63,245 nucleotides of DNA from Actinomycetes bacterium. Lineage in GTDB: Bacteria > Actinomycetota > Acidimicrobiia > Acidimicrobiales > Acidimicrobiaceae. The translations under genes were made by a program, and so were the position numbers. The DNA is taken from positions 1 to 63,245 of the forward strand of contig JAJZLS010000090.1 of NCBI GenBank assembly GCA_021803345.1, written 5' to 3'. Positions 8,216 to 16,866 of this stretch are shown here, in pieces. Below the pieces are notes generated by a model. That model worked only from the letters and a program-made list of their open reading frames with translations, did not search any database and was not told where the DNA came from. Numbering within the stretch: position 1 is the first letter of the stretch; each line of letters opens with the position of its first letter.

Positions 8216-8992
8216 TTATGTCAAATTGTGCGAAATAAGCGCAATACCTTTACCCCAAGAGGTCAATTGGCTGGCAGGAAGATAGGCGGCACCGGATTTG
8301 GTGTGATAATCCGTAGGCGTTGCTATGTACCTTTCGTGTCCATTGGGACCAATGAAGAAGACTACTGAGGTATGTATCACGTCCGCAGTGGGACTTGGAG
8401 CATCAACAGTTATGCCATAATTATGCCACACTGACTTAAGCGTATTGAGCTGTCCAGTGAAGAAGTGCCAGTTGGGGATTTTATTGAGGTTGTGTTCGTT
8501 GGTGAAACGCGTGACAGCGGCCGTGCTGAGGTGATATTTGTTGACATTTACGGCTATAAACACCACATTATTTGCTGAGGTTCCGAGATCGTGATACGCA
8601 TTGACGAATTCTTGCGCCACAAGAGGGCATATATCAGTGCAATTAGGATCCATGAACTCCAAAACCACTGATTTACCCCTAAAACTTGAGAGAGAGTAAG
8701 TCTTGCCATTTTGGTCAGTTAACGTGAAGTTTGGAGCACTAGCGTTAGAAGGGCTAGGTGAAAGTTCCATCAGATTGGCAAGTGGAGTTGAGATGTATGA
8801 GGGAATCCCGCTTGCTCTAATTTGGGAATAGGCCTGTGAAGTGTTATTTTTGCGAACTACAAGGAATACCACTGCTGCAGCAATAACAAGCACAACAAGT
8901 ACTATTGCGAAGTGAAATTTGGTAGGTTCTTTCCATCCTCTCGAAAAATTATTGGAGCTACTGCCCCCTGTCGTTTCAGTTGCAACTGGCAT
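8216..8992 (-). CDS. SCO1/SenC family copper-binding thioredoxin-fold protein
   Basis: The protein (258 aa) has a cytoplasmic N-terminus and one membrane anchor (about 28-46), then an extracytoplasmic thioredoxin fold. The SCO signature is complete: CTDIC (Cys118, Cys122) after FMDPN, and the copper-ligand His207 in DVIHTSVVFF. SCO proteins deliver copper to or reduce the CuA centre of haem-copper oxidases. It is unusual that no oxidase gene is present; instead the gene sits between two P450 genes in the same direction, with about 180-215 bases on each side, so it may not share a transcript with them. It could serve an oxidase elsewhere or act as a redox/peroxide-responsive thiol protein. Confidence 0.88.
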   Translation of the reverse strand: MPVATETTGGSSSNNFSRGWKEPTKFHFAIVLVVLVIAAAVVFLVVRKNNTSQAYSQIRASGIPSYISTPLANLMELSPSPSNASAPNFTLTDQNGKTYSLSSFRGKSVVLEFMDPNCTDICPLVAQEFVNAYHDLGTSANNVVFIAVNVNKYHLSTAAVTRFTNEHNLNKIPNWHFFTGQLNTLKSVWHNYGITVDAPSPTADVIHTSVVFFIGPNGHERYIATPTDYHTKSGAAYLPASQLTSWGKGIALISHNLT

Positions 8993-9170
8993 TGAATCTG
9001 ATACCGTCCTTATTCACTTGCAAATCATCTACTAACTTAAGTTCTGACTTTACGAGTTAGAAAGCCCGCTGAACCTATATCTTGAAAATTAACCATATAT
9101 GAATAGGTCAAAGTTGCCGCCTGTCATCTTACTAGGGTAAAAGGAATGGAACCCTAATTATTGTCATGGC

Positions 9171-10379
9171 CTATTTGGATACTGTAGCTGGCATTTTTTC
9201 CCATCCCATATGATGTCCAAACACCATACCGGAGTCTCTCGGTTCCCCAATTAGCTGATAATTGGGTATTCGGGACATTACCTCTTCCAGGATAATATTC
9301 ATTTCCAGCCTGGCAAGATTCATTCCAATGCACATATGTATTCCGTGTCCAAATGCCAAGTGCTGAAGGGAATCCCGTTGAGGCAGGAACGTTTCGGGTT
9401 GCTCAAATTTACTTTCGTCGTGGTTTGCAGACGCATAGATTAGCGCTACTGACTGATCGGCGGGGATTTTTACTCCGCCAACCGTAGTGGCAACCGTTGT
9501 TGTTCTTCCCTCCAGATGGATCGGAGGGTCAAGGCGAAGCGTTTCTTCCACGATTTTACTTCTCCATTTTGAGTCAGAGAGGTAAAGATTTTTGACATTC
9601 TCGTCTGACAGGCGATAGAGCATGGAGGCAATCGCGTTGATTGAAGTATGGTGACCAGCCAAAGCGAACCCTTGCACCATGCCCACTAATTCGGCTTCGG
9701 TGAACCTTTCGCCGTCGTGCTCGCTCATACACATCTGGCTCAGGTAATCATCACCAGGGTTCTCAGTTTTCTCTCGAATTTTCTCAAGCAGGAATGCTCT
9801 GAGCTCTTCCTGTCGTTCTCTTCTAGTTTCAAGATCGGCATTTACGAAGCGCAAAACTAGCTCTCTGTTTTTTATTCGTGATTCATCGTCAAATCCCAGA
9901 ACCTTCGCGAGCACATCCTGAGGCACGGGTTCAGCAATATCGTTGACAATGTCGAATTCCTTGTTTTTTTCAACCTTGTCTAGTAGCTCTCTGATGCTGG
10001 TCCTAATTCCGTCAGAGAATTCTCCCACTTTGCTGGCAAGGAAAGGCACCTGCATCACCTTACGATGCACAGTGTGCTCAGGAGGATCAAGCTCTATAAG
10101 CCTCCGGACTCTCGGAGCTGTGTTTTTGTTGGCGTTGCCAATGTCCATTACATTGTGTGACGAGAAAGTCTTGAAGTCCCGTGCAGCGTTTCGAACATCT
10201 TCATATCTGGTTATGCACCAGATGCCTCCGTGGGCTTCGCTATACACCACCGGGGCAGCGTGCCGCATCTCTCGGTATATTGTCCAGATGTTTTTATAAT
10301 TCAACCTGTTATCCCAGGGGTCAAACTTGCTGAGTCCCCACTTAGGAGTAATTTCATCCATCTTGCTGACGCTCTCCAA
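9171..10379 (-). CDS. Cytochrome P450 (second paralogue)
   Basis: A 402-residue P450 closely related to the product of 6795-8000. The haem loop FGHGIHMCIG places Cys at 350, exactly as in its neighbour. Helix K reads EETLR and the I-helix motif AGHHT again has His in place of the acid. The substrate-recognition parts differ (for example the B-C region), suggesting different substrates or redox partners. It is the most upstream gene of the minus-strand group and is divergent from the DUF3565 gene at 10621, with 240 bases between them holding any promoters. The start used gives MESVSKMDEITPKWG; an ATG six codons later is possible. Confidence 0.92.
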   Translation of the reverse strand: MESVSKMDEITPKWGLSKFDPWDNRLNYKNIWTIYREMRHAAPVVYSEAHGGIWCITRYEDVRNAARDFKTFSSHNVMDIGNANKNTAPRVRRLIELDPPEHTVHRKVMQVPFLASKVGEFSDGIRTSIRELLDKVEKNKEFDIVNDIAEPVPQDVLAKVLGFDDESRIKNRELVLRFVNADLETRRERQEELRAFLLEKIREKTENPGDDYLSQMCMSEHDGERFTEAELVGMVQGFALAGHHTSINAIASMLYRLSDENVKNLYLSDSKWRSKIVEETLRLDPPIHLEGRTTTVATTVGGVKIPADQSVALIYASANHDESKFEQPETFLPQRDSLQHLAFGHGIHMCIGMNLARLEMNIILEEVMSRIPNYQLIGEPRDSGMVFGHHMGWEKMPATVSK

Positions 10380-10620
10380 TTTAATCCCCCTGCAAGGTTT
10401 CTATAGAAATACTTACTAGCCAATCGCTATGCTTCAGTTTTTATGTCGCAAAAGTTGGGCTAAATATTTACTTAACTTATCGCAACTCAAAATATCCTAC
10501 TGTTTACCCGTTACCTTTGTTCATTGCGTGAAAAGGGCTCAAATGGGTTTAATAATTGATTTAAGAAATCAGCACCTTGTCGTAAAGGTAGTTTTAGCGA
10601 TTTTCCATGGAGGGAATGAT

Positions 10621-11079
10621 ATGTTTAGGGAGATAGTTGGATTTCGCCAAGATGAACTAGGTGATTGGGTTGCAGAACTGAGTTGTCTTCACGCACAATA
10701 CGTAAGGCATCGCCCTCCTTTCCAGATCAGACCGTGGGTTTTGGATGATGATGAACGAAATTCGAGGGTTGGGACTCTGCTTAGCTGCTCACTTTGTGAT
10801 CGATGCCAATTACCTGAGGGAGTCGTACTTGATAGCGTAGTAGGTCCATGGAACCGCTCCACTTTGCCCAAGGGTCTGCTTTCGGCCCATAAAGTCCCAG
10901 CCGGGAAGTGGGGAGTTCTAAAAGTGAAAAGAGGTTCGGTGCAATTTGACATTCAGGTTGCCCCACCAATGCACCTCCAACTTTCCGAGGGGGATTCTCA
11001 GGCTATACCTCCGGAAATACTGCATAATGTAAATCCTGGGTCAGATGCTGAATTGGAGATTGAATTCTGGACTCGGTAG
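10621..11079 (+). CDS. DUF3565–DUF1971 (TehB-like cupin) two-domain protein
   Basis: The product has 152 residues. The first part (about 1-62) matches DUF3565: EIVGFRQDELGDWVAELSC, HAQYVRHRPPFQIRPWV and a CSLCDRC cysteine cluster. The rest matches the small beta-barrel DUF1971 seen in tellurite-resistance TehB-related proteins: LPKGLLSAHKVPAGKWG, VKRGSVQF and PPEILHNV. The chemistry is unknown; the His and Cys content suggests metal binding. GGAGGG at 10609-10614 precedes ATG 10621, so the longer open frame from 10429 is not used. The gene is divergent from the P450 group. Confidence 0.78.
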   Translation: MFREIVGFRQDELGDWVAELSCLHAQYVRHRPPFQIRPWVLDDDERNSRVGTLLSCSLCDRCQLPEGVVLDSVVGPWNRSTLPKGLLSAHKVPAGKWGVLKVKRGSVQFDIQVAPPMHLQLSEGDSQAIPPEILHNVNPGSDAELEIEFWTR

Positions 11080-11488
11080 ATCTGTTAGATTTAGATGTAC
11101 TGAGCGCACTAAATCGATTGTTATAAATGGCGTAAGAAGTATGCAGTTGAGGTTATGCAAAGATTTTCAAGTTTTGATGGCCAGGTTGGGTTACTATAAA
11201 GTAATAGAGTCCTCAACTTGTGAAGGTCAGTTTGAAATATCGCTGGAGTGATGCCAGGATCTGATTTGCGATTTTTTGAGGGGACGGTTTCGTATAGCTG
11301 GGTTATTGGAGGTCGTTGTTCATTCCCTCGTCAATGAAGTAATTTTCTCTAAACGATGATAGAACGTCATAGAAGAGGCTTTGATTATCCAATCGGCTTG
11401 AATCAGGTAACAGGTACTGGTCGGCTGGTTCAAGGTTATTTAGTTCAGTCCGGGGGTATTCGGTCTGAGTCAAAGTGGTGGGTTGGTT
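11080..11488. other. Intergenic region upstream of the large GGDEF–EAL gene
   Basis: About 400 bases without a supported gene. A short frame at 11045-11251 overlaps the preceding gene and has no recognisable features. No riboswitch fold or clear promoter could be assigned by eye. Confidence 0.4.
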
Positions 11489-14400
11489 ATGGATACAAGC
11501 AGCTCAGAACATAACTTTGAAGACCTTAATGCGCGAACTTTTTACGAAGTGCTGCTTGATGTCAATCGGCTATTTGCCAACGCTTTGGAAAACGATATCG
11601 AAGATACCCTGAATCTACTTTGCAAGGCTCTAGTTGGCCATTTTGAACTCTCTCTTTGCTGGATCTCTCATCTCAAGAAAGGTGAACTTTGGGCTTATCC
11701 CTTGATTTCAGTTGGGCCGGCAAGTGAATATGTTCAGGGAATTCGCGTAACAGATCGTGAAGATCTACCAGAAGGACACGGTCCAGCTGGACTGGCGATG
11801 CGATCAGGCGAGGTGGTAAGGATTGATGTCAGCGATGATAGATTTTTACCCTGGCGTGAGCGTGCACTTCGATTTAATGTGGGCGGGGGCATAGCAGTTC
11901 CTTTTTATTACGCGAATGGCGATAAAGGTATCGTGAGTCTCTATCGATCTGCAGGCTCGACGTTTCCATCACGGCTGAAAGGACTGCTTGATCGGCTCGG
12001 AGAAGATTTGACGGTTTTCCTGCGACATAAGTATGAGCATGATTTGAGCAGGCGATTGCGCGGCTTTCAAGAGGCAATCGGCAGATTGCTTAGAGAGCTG
12101 CTTGAATTTCCAGATCCCGATGCTGTTTACACCTCTATAACTGAGATATTGATTGAAAAAACCGATGCCGTGGGAGCATGGGTTTCGGTTCCGGATGGCC
12201 AGCATCTTCGTACCGTATCCTGTAACTGCAGGGATGGGTGTTCTGATCTGGAGCGTGATATCTGGCACTTTAGACCTCCTGTGGAAAATGACTCATCTCC
12301 GCTGGCAGGTACTTCCGCTTCCGAAGGTTACAGAACTGGTCAGCACGTAATTATAAGAAGCGATAGAGGCGACCGGTTGTCTCGATTACAGCTGACCTAT
12401 CCATCGCTCAATCCGGTTGCTGTGGCTGGGTCGTGGCCAATAAAGAAAGGCGGATGCACCGTCGCAGTTCTGGTCATTGTATCTGACGATCTGGAGTACT
12501 TCACTGATACGCTCGACGCCCTAATACTTCAGCTGATTGATGGAATGAGAATGGCGCTAGAGAACTTTGACCGGGTGAGTCAATCTCAGCAGCTCACACT
12601 GTTGTATCAGGCTCTTTTGAGCGAAGGGGATTTGCTTTTCACTGCCAGTGATGAGAGAGAGTTTTTAGATCAGACCTGCGTGGGCCTCATCGAGTCAGGA
12701 CTGTTTAAGACAGTGTGGTTGGCAAAGTCGGATGGAAAGGGATCTATTGAGCGGGCTGCAGCCGCTGGGGAAAATATTTACGAATTAGACCTTCTGCCCA
12801 GGTTAGCTATGCAGAATGGAGTTGAGTCGGCAACGATGCGATGCGTGCGGCTCAATGAAAATATTTATATACCTGACTATCTGGGAGACCCCACTAACAA
12901 CTACTGGGTGGAAATTGCTCAACGAAACAACTGGCGCTCCTCTGTTTCGGTTCCTATAAAACGATGGGATCGGGTTTGGGGGGCACTAAGCGTAATCTCA
13001 AATCAGGTCGATGGTTTTTCACAGGGAATGATCGATCTATTGACACAAATTGCGCAGATCGCCGCCCATGGACTTGAGGAGATTGACCTAAAAAATGAGT
13101 TGAACGCGGAGCGTGACCGCCAGGCCTGGCTGGCTACCCACGATATTTTGACTGGGCTGCCCAATCGTCGGGGTCTGGAGGACAGAATTGGCGAGGCAAT
13201 AATAAGAAGTACCAGACATGAGACGATTCTGGCAGTTGGAATGCTGGACCTCGATGATTTCAAAGTGCTAAATGATCGATTTGGTCATGAAGCCGGGGAT
13301 CAGATACTGAAGGATCTGGCTTCAGCTATGCGAGAGTCAATTCGCCAAACCGATCTTTTAGCCAGGGTCGGCGGAGATGAATTTGTGATAGTCATCGAAG
13401 ACGTGCGTAAGTTCTCTGATCTATCAAAGGTACTCCGAAAGCTCGAAAGCGCAATCTCAATACCTGTGGTGCTTCCTACTGGTGAGGCGGCCAGTGTGGG
13501 AGGAAGTCTGGGTTTATCGCTGTACTCTTCGGATCACGCAACGCCGGATACCCTTTTGAGACAGGCAGATCAGGCCCTTTATCGACTAAAGAGCAAAAAG
13601 GGAGTACGCAGCCATAGCTGGGCATTTTATGCACCGAATGATCCTGAAGGAATTTCGGTGTATCCGCATCTTTCAATGTCGCAGCAAGGTCCAAGTGCCC
13701 GAAGTATTTACGAGACACTTCTCCACTCTCATGGATTGCGTCCGTTCTATCAGCCAATCATCGATCTTCAAACTGGTCGAGTGGTCGGGGCTGAGGCATT
13801 GGCGAGACTTGTGTCTTCCAGTGGGGCTATCTATCTCCCGGGTGAGTTTATTGGAGAGCTGTCTTTCGGCGATCATAAGTTCTTGACTACAGAGATGCTG
13901 ACCTTGGTGCTGGAAGACATTCAGCGCATGCAGGAGGATGGGATCGACATATGGTATTCGATAAACGTTTTGCCTGAGCTTTTGGTATCCGAGTTTTTTA
14001 TAGATGAACTTGTTGATATCTTTACCTCAAGAAAAGTCGCAGCCTCAAGGATCACATTTGAGATTTTAGAAGGTGGAAATTTCCTATCCATGGAAGATGC
14101 CTGGCAGAGGCTGGTATCTCTTAAGGAGCTTGGCATTGACTTGGCTATTGATGACATCGGAAGCGCCTATTCCTCGCTGTTACGTCTTCGGGATCTTCCT
14201 ATTGACAAGATAAAACTGGATCAGGGGTTTGTGCGAACCTTGAGTCATCAGCCCAATGGATTTCATTTTCTTAATGCCATGTCTGATTTGTCCCAAGGAC
14301 TCCATATTGACTTTATCGCAGAGGGAGTGGAGACGGAGGAAATTTTGGATGCTTTGGTGACCATGGAAGTTCCCTATGGACAAGGATATGCCATTTCTCC

Positions 14401-14764
14401 GCCACTGGGGATCGACTCATTTTTAAATTGGTATTCAAAGTTTTCAGCTGATAGGAAGAAATTTGTCGAAACTGAGAGGCCCTTCAGTGTTCTTGGCTTG
14501 TATGCCAATCACATCCGCCTTTCGTTTCTCCATCACCTCCGAATGTCATCGGGGTTGGTGTCTCCGTCTGCAGATCAGTGTCAAATGAAGTCTCATCTAA
14601 TCAGACTGGGTTTTGGCGGTTCTTCTTTAGATACCGCACACAGCCAGTATCACCAGGCACTGGCGCTTTTCGAAGGAGCCTTTTCGCTGAAGCCAAATCC
14701 ACATCTTCGCGAGGTTGAAGAGTCACGCGAAGCACTGCGCAAGGCGATATTCGGTGCACTTTGA
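11489..14764 (+). CDS. GAF–GGDEF–EAL cyclic di-GMP turnover protein with CZB-like C-terminus
   Basis: A soluble 1091-residue protein without membrane segments. Three GAF-like sensory regions (about 10-185, 195-365, 375-535) precede a GGDEF domain (DILTGLPNRRG, then an intact GGDEF near 628-632) and an EAL domain (EAL near 769-771, then INVLPE, FEILEG, DDIGSAYSS, KLDQGFV and AEGVETEE). Both catalytic signatures look intact, so it could make and break c-di-GMP. After the EAL domain about 110 helical residues follow, with H1008, C1031, H1051 and H1055 in an order resembling the CZB zinc-sensing domain of E. coli DgcZ. An in-frame TTG at 11483 is an alternative start. The gene is monocistronic. 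A second GAF–GGDEF–EAL protein is encoded at 30398-32740. Confidence 0.88.
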   Translation: MDTSSSEHNFEDLNARTFYEVLLDVNRLFANALENDIEDTLNLLCKALVGHFELSLCWISHLKKGELWAYPLISVGPASEYVQGIRVTDREDLPEGHGPAGLAMRSGEVVRIDVSDDRFLPWRERALRFNVGGGIAVPFYYANGDKGIVSLYRSAGSTFPSRLKGLLDRLGEDLTVFLRHKYEHDLSRRLRGFQEAIGRLLRELLEFPDPDAVYTSITEILIEKTDAVGAWVSVPDGQHLRTVSCNCRDGCSDLERDIWHFRPPVENDSSPLAGTSASEGYRTGQHVIIRSDRGDRLSRLQLTYPSLNPVAVAGSWPIKKGGCTVAVLVIVSDDLEYFTDTLDALILQLIDGMRMALENFDRVSQSQQLTLLYQALLSEGDLLFTASDEREFLDQTCVGLIESGLFKTVWLAKSDGKGSIERAAAAGENIYELDLLPRLAMQNGVESATMRCVRLNENIYIPDYLGDPTNNYWVEIAQRNNWRSSVSVPIKRWDRVWGALSVISNQVDGFSQGMIDLLTQIAQIAAHGLEEIDLKNELNAERDRQAWLATHDILTGLPNRRGLEDRIGEAIIRSTRHETILAVGMLDLDDFKVLNDRFGHEAGDQILKDLASAMRESIRQTDLLARVGGDEFVIVIEDVRKFSDLSKVLRKLESAISIPVVLPTGEAASVGGSLGLSLYSSDHATPDTLLRQADQALYRLKSKKGVRSHSWAFYAPNDPEGISVYPHLSMSQQGPSARSIYETLLHSHGLRPFYQPIIDLQTGRVVGAEALARLVSSSGAIYLPGEFIGELSFGDHKFLTTEMLTLVLEDIQRMQEDGIDIWYSINVLPELLVSEFFIDELVDIFTSRKVAASRITFEILEGGNFLSMEDAWQRLVSLKELGIDLAIDDIGSAYSSLLRLRDLPIDKIKLDQGFVRTLSHQPNGFHFLNAMSDLSQGLHIDFIAEGVETEEILDALVTMEVPYGQGYAISPPLGIDSFLNWYSKFSADRKKFVETERPFSVLGLYANHIRLSFLHHLRMSSGLVSPSADQCQMKSHLIRLGFGGSSLDTAHSQYHQALALFEGAFSLKPNPHLREVEESREALRKAIFGAL

Positions 14765-14929
14765 AGCGACCACCCCGACGTTTAACCAACCATGTGGCTA
14801 TCTTGATTCCCCGGGTTATTTCTCTTATCAAAGATCTTGTGCAAGCCAAAGTGAGTTTTAACGGTGCAAATCAAAGCTTGATCTTCGGGTGGGCCAACTG
14901 AGGCTTTTAACTTCGGTAGACTTGGTTGG

Positions 14930-15310
14930 ATGCCAGTTAAAGTAGGTACCGACCTTGTTGAGATTGAGCGATTTCGGCTGGTGCTTGAGAGAAGGCCTAA
15001 GTTAAGAGATAAGATTTTTACACAAGAGGAACTTCGATATTGCGATTCCAAACCCCAGCCATTTCAACATCTTGCGGCTAGGTTTAGCGCCAAGGAGGCA
15101 TTTTCCAAAGCGGTTGGAACTGGGGTCAGATCTTTTTCTATGCGAGAGGTTGAAGTATGTCGAGATGGATTTGGCAAACCCGTTATATCGCTGACCGATC
15201 GAGCACTGGACCTGGCCCAGAAGCTAAAGATCGTTGACATGGATCTCTCTATCTCGCACAGTCATCTGTTTGTAATTTCAGTGGTAGTGATTGAAATTGG
15301 GACTCAATGA
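14930..15310 (+). CDS. acpS: Holo-[acyl-carrier-protein] synthase
   Basis: The enzyme transfers 4'-phosphopantetheine from CoA to acyl carrier protein. The 126-residue length is normal. The metal-binding N-terminus VGTDLVEIERF and the motif FSAKEAFSKAVGTG are intact, and SISHSH closes the family pattern. It is the first gene of a tight housekeeping operon: its TGA overlaps the ATG of nnr by 4 bases (ATGA), which implies translational coupling. Confidence 0.95.
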   Translation: MPVKVGTDLVEIERFRLVLERRPKLRDKIFTQEELRYCDSKPQPFQHLAARFSAKEAFSKAVGTGVRSFSMREVEVCRDGFGKPVISLTDRALDLAQKLKIVDMDLSISHSHLFVISVVVIEIGTQ

Positions 15311-16800
15311 TACCAATCTTTGCTCAATCAGATATCAAGACATACGATCAGAATCTTGCCCGGAAAGACCTGCTGCACGTCGCGATTTCAAGAGCTGGAT
15401 ACAGCGTCAGTGTGCTGGCAACGGAAATGCTCGAAGGTGGCTACGGTAAACGGGTTGTTGTGCTGTATGGGCCGGGTAACAACGGTAAAGATGCCTTAAC
15501 GGCGGCCGGGTTTTTATCCTCACGGGGTATCAAGGTCAAAACTGTGGCGTACTCAAGCGATGAATACTTTTCTCCTGACACCTATAAAGCGGTTGATCTT
15601 GTAATTGATGGATGCTTCGGGATCGGCATCAGCCGAGAGTTTTCAGCTCCGCCGTTAGGGGACACAACGGTGCTGTCGATCGATTTGCCATCAGGTCTTG
15701 ACGGAGACAGCGGCAACCCGGTTGGTTCGAACATTGACGCAGATGTCACCTTGTGTTTAACCGGACTTAAGCCCGGGGTTTTGATTAGTCAAGGCAAGCA
15801 GGCCTGCGGTGAACTTTATCTTTCAGAATTGGGACTAGACGATGATTCGGGGTTTAAACCAAAGATCTATTTGATCGAAGATTCGGACGTAGGTAGGCTC
15901 AAGGGCCGCAAAGATTCAGAGGATCATAAATGGAAACATTCAGTGGCGGTCATAGCTGGGTCTTCAGGTATGGGTGGGGCAGCCCAGCTTGTTTGCGCCT
16001 CCGCGTATCTAAACGGGGCTGGAATAGTTCATCTCTATTCAGGATCGAGCGACAGCTTTGGTGATTATGTAATCGAGACTGTGATTCATCAGGCCAATCT
16101 GGCGGTTTTATCCCCAAATGAATTGCAGGAATTCATCGATAACTTGGCCTGCCGATTCGAGTCAGTTGTTGTTGGGCCGGGACTTGGACGCGGTCAAGAA
16201 GTGGCTAGTTTTCTTTCAGCACTGATTGGCTCGAAATTAAGGTTAGTAATCGATGCCGATGGGATAAATGCCTTACCGTCCCTTGAGTGGCTGGGAGAGA
16301 AGTTGTCAAATAGTGGGGCGGATGTGGTGCTTACTCCGCATCATGGAGAGCTGAGATCTTTGCTTGAGCGGTCATCAAGTTCAGTTTCTCAAGAACAGAT
16401 GAGGTTGGGTGAGATTGAACTTGCACTTTCATTGGCCTCCAAAACTGGCGCAACCTTTCTTATCAAGGGTTCGCCTACGATTGTGGCTTCGCCGGACGGC
16501 AGATGCTTTCTAACCACTGCTCCTACCCAATCCCTGGCCGTAGCAGGCAGCGGCGACGTGTTGTCCGGAATGATAGGAGCAGAGCTTGCCTATCAACCAG
16601 ATACGGCTCTTGCGGCAGCTTTGACAGCTCATTTGCATGGACTGGCTGGAAGGTCCCTGTCATTGCCAACAGCTAAGGAGATAGCTCCCAGGGCCAGAGA
16701 GATCGCGTTAGAGCTGATGGCTAGAGAGAATTTCAATATACCGAGATATAAGGAACGACCGCTCAGAATTTTGGGAAATCTGGTTGCTGAGCGCCTATAA
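15307..16800 (+). CDS. nnr: Bifunctional NAD(P)H-hydrate repair enzyme (epimerase + ADP-dependent dehydratase)
   Basis: The 497-residue protein repairs hydrated NAD(P)H. The N-terminal YjeF_N epimerase domain (about 1-205) has GPGNNGKDALTAA, DGCFGIG and LSIDLPSGLDGD. The C-terminal dehydratase/kinase-like domain (about 215-475) has SSGMGGAAQLVCASAYLNGAG, LTPHHGEL and the nucleotide loop VAGSGDVLSGMIG. The epimerase glycine-rich loop reads GNNGKDA where GNNGGDG is usual, a change close to the active site. It is coupled to acpS and lies before alr, the standard actinobacterial order. Confidence 0.93.
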   Translation: MIPIFAQSDIKTYDQNLARKDLLHVAISRAGYSVSVLATEMLEGGYGKRVVVLYGPGNNGKDALTAAGFLSSRGIKVKTVAYSSDEYFSPDTYKAVDLVIDGCFGIGISREFSAPPLGDTTVLSIDLPSGLDGDSGNPVGSNIDADVTLCLTGLKPGVLISQGKQACGELYLSELGLDDDSGFKPKIYLIEDSDVGRLKGRKDSEDHKWKHSVAVIAGSSGMGGAAQLVCASAYLNGAGIVHLYSGSSDSFGDYVIETVIHQANLAVLSPNELQEFIDNLACRFESVVVGPGLGRGQEVASFLSALIGSKLRLVIDADGINALPSLEWLGEKLSNSGADVVLTPHHGELRSLLERSSSSVSQEQMRLGEIELALSLASKTGATFLIKGSPTIVASPDGRCFLTTAPTQSLAVAGSGDVLSGMIGAELAYQPDTALAAALTAHLHGLAGRSLSLPTAKEIAPRAREIALELMARENFNIPRYKERPLRILGNLVAERL

Positions 16801-16866
16801 CAAGAGCTCAAAAGTCGAACTCGGTGTAGCGTAAGAATTAAGAATTCGAGTAGAAAGATCCTGTTT

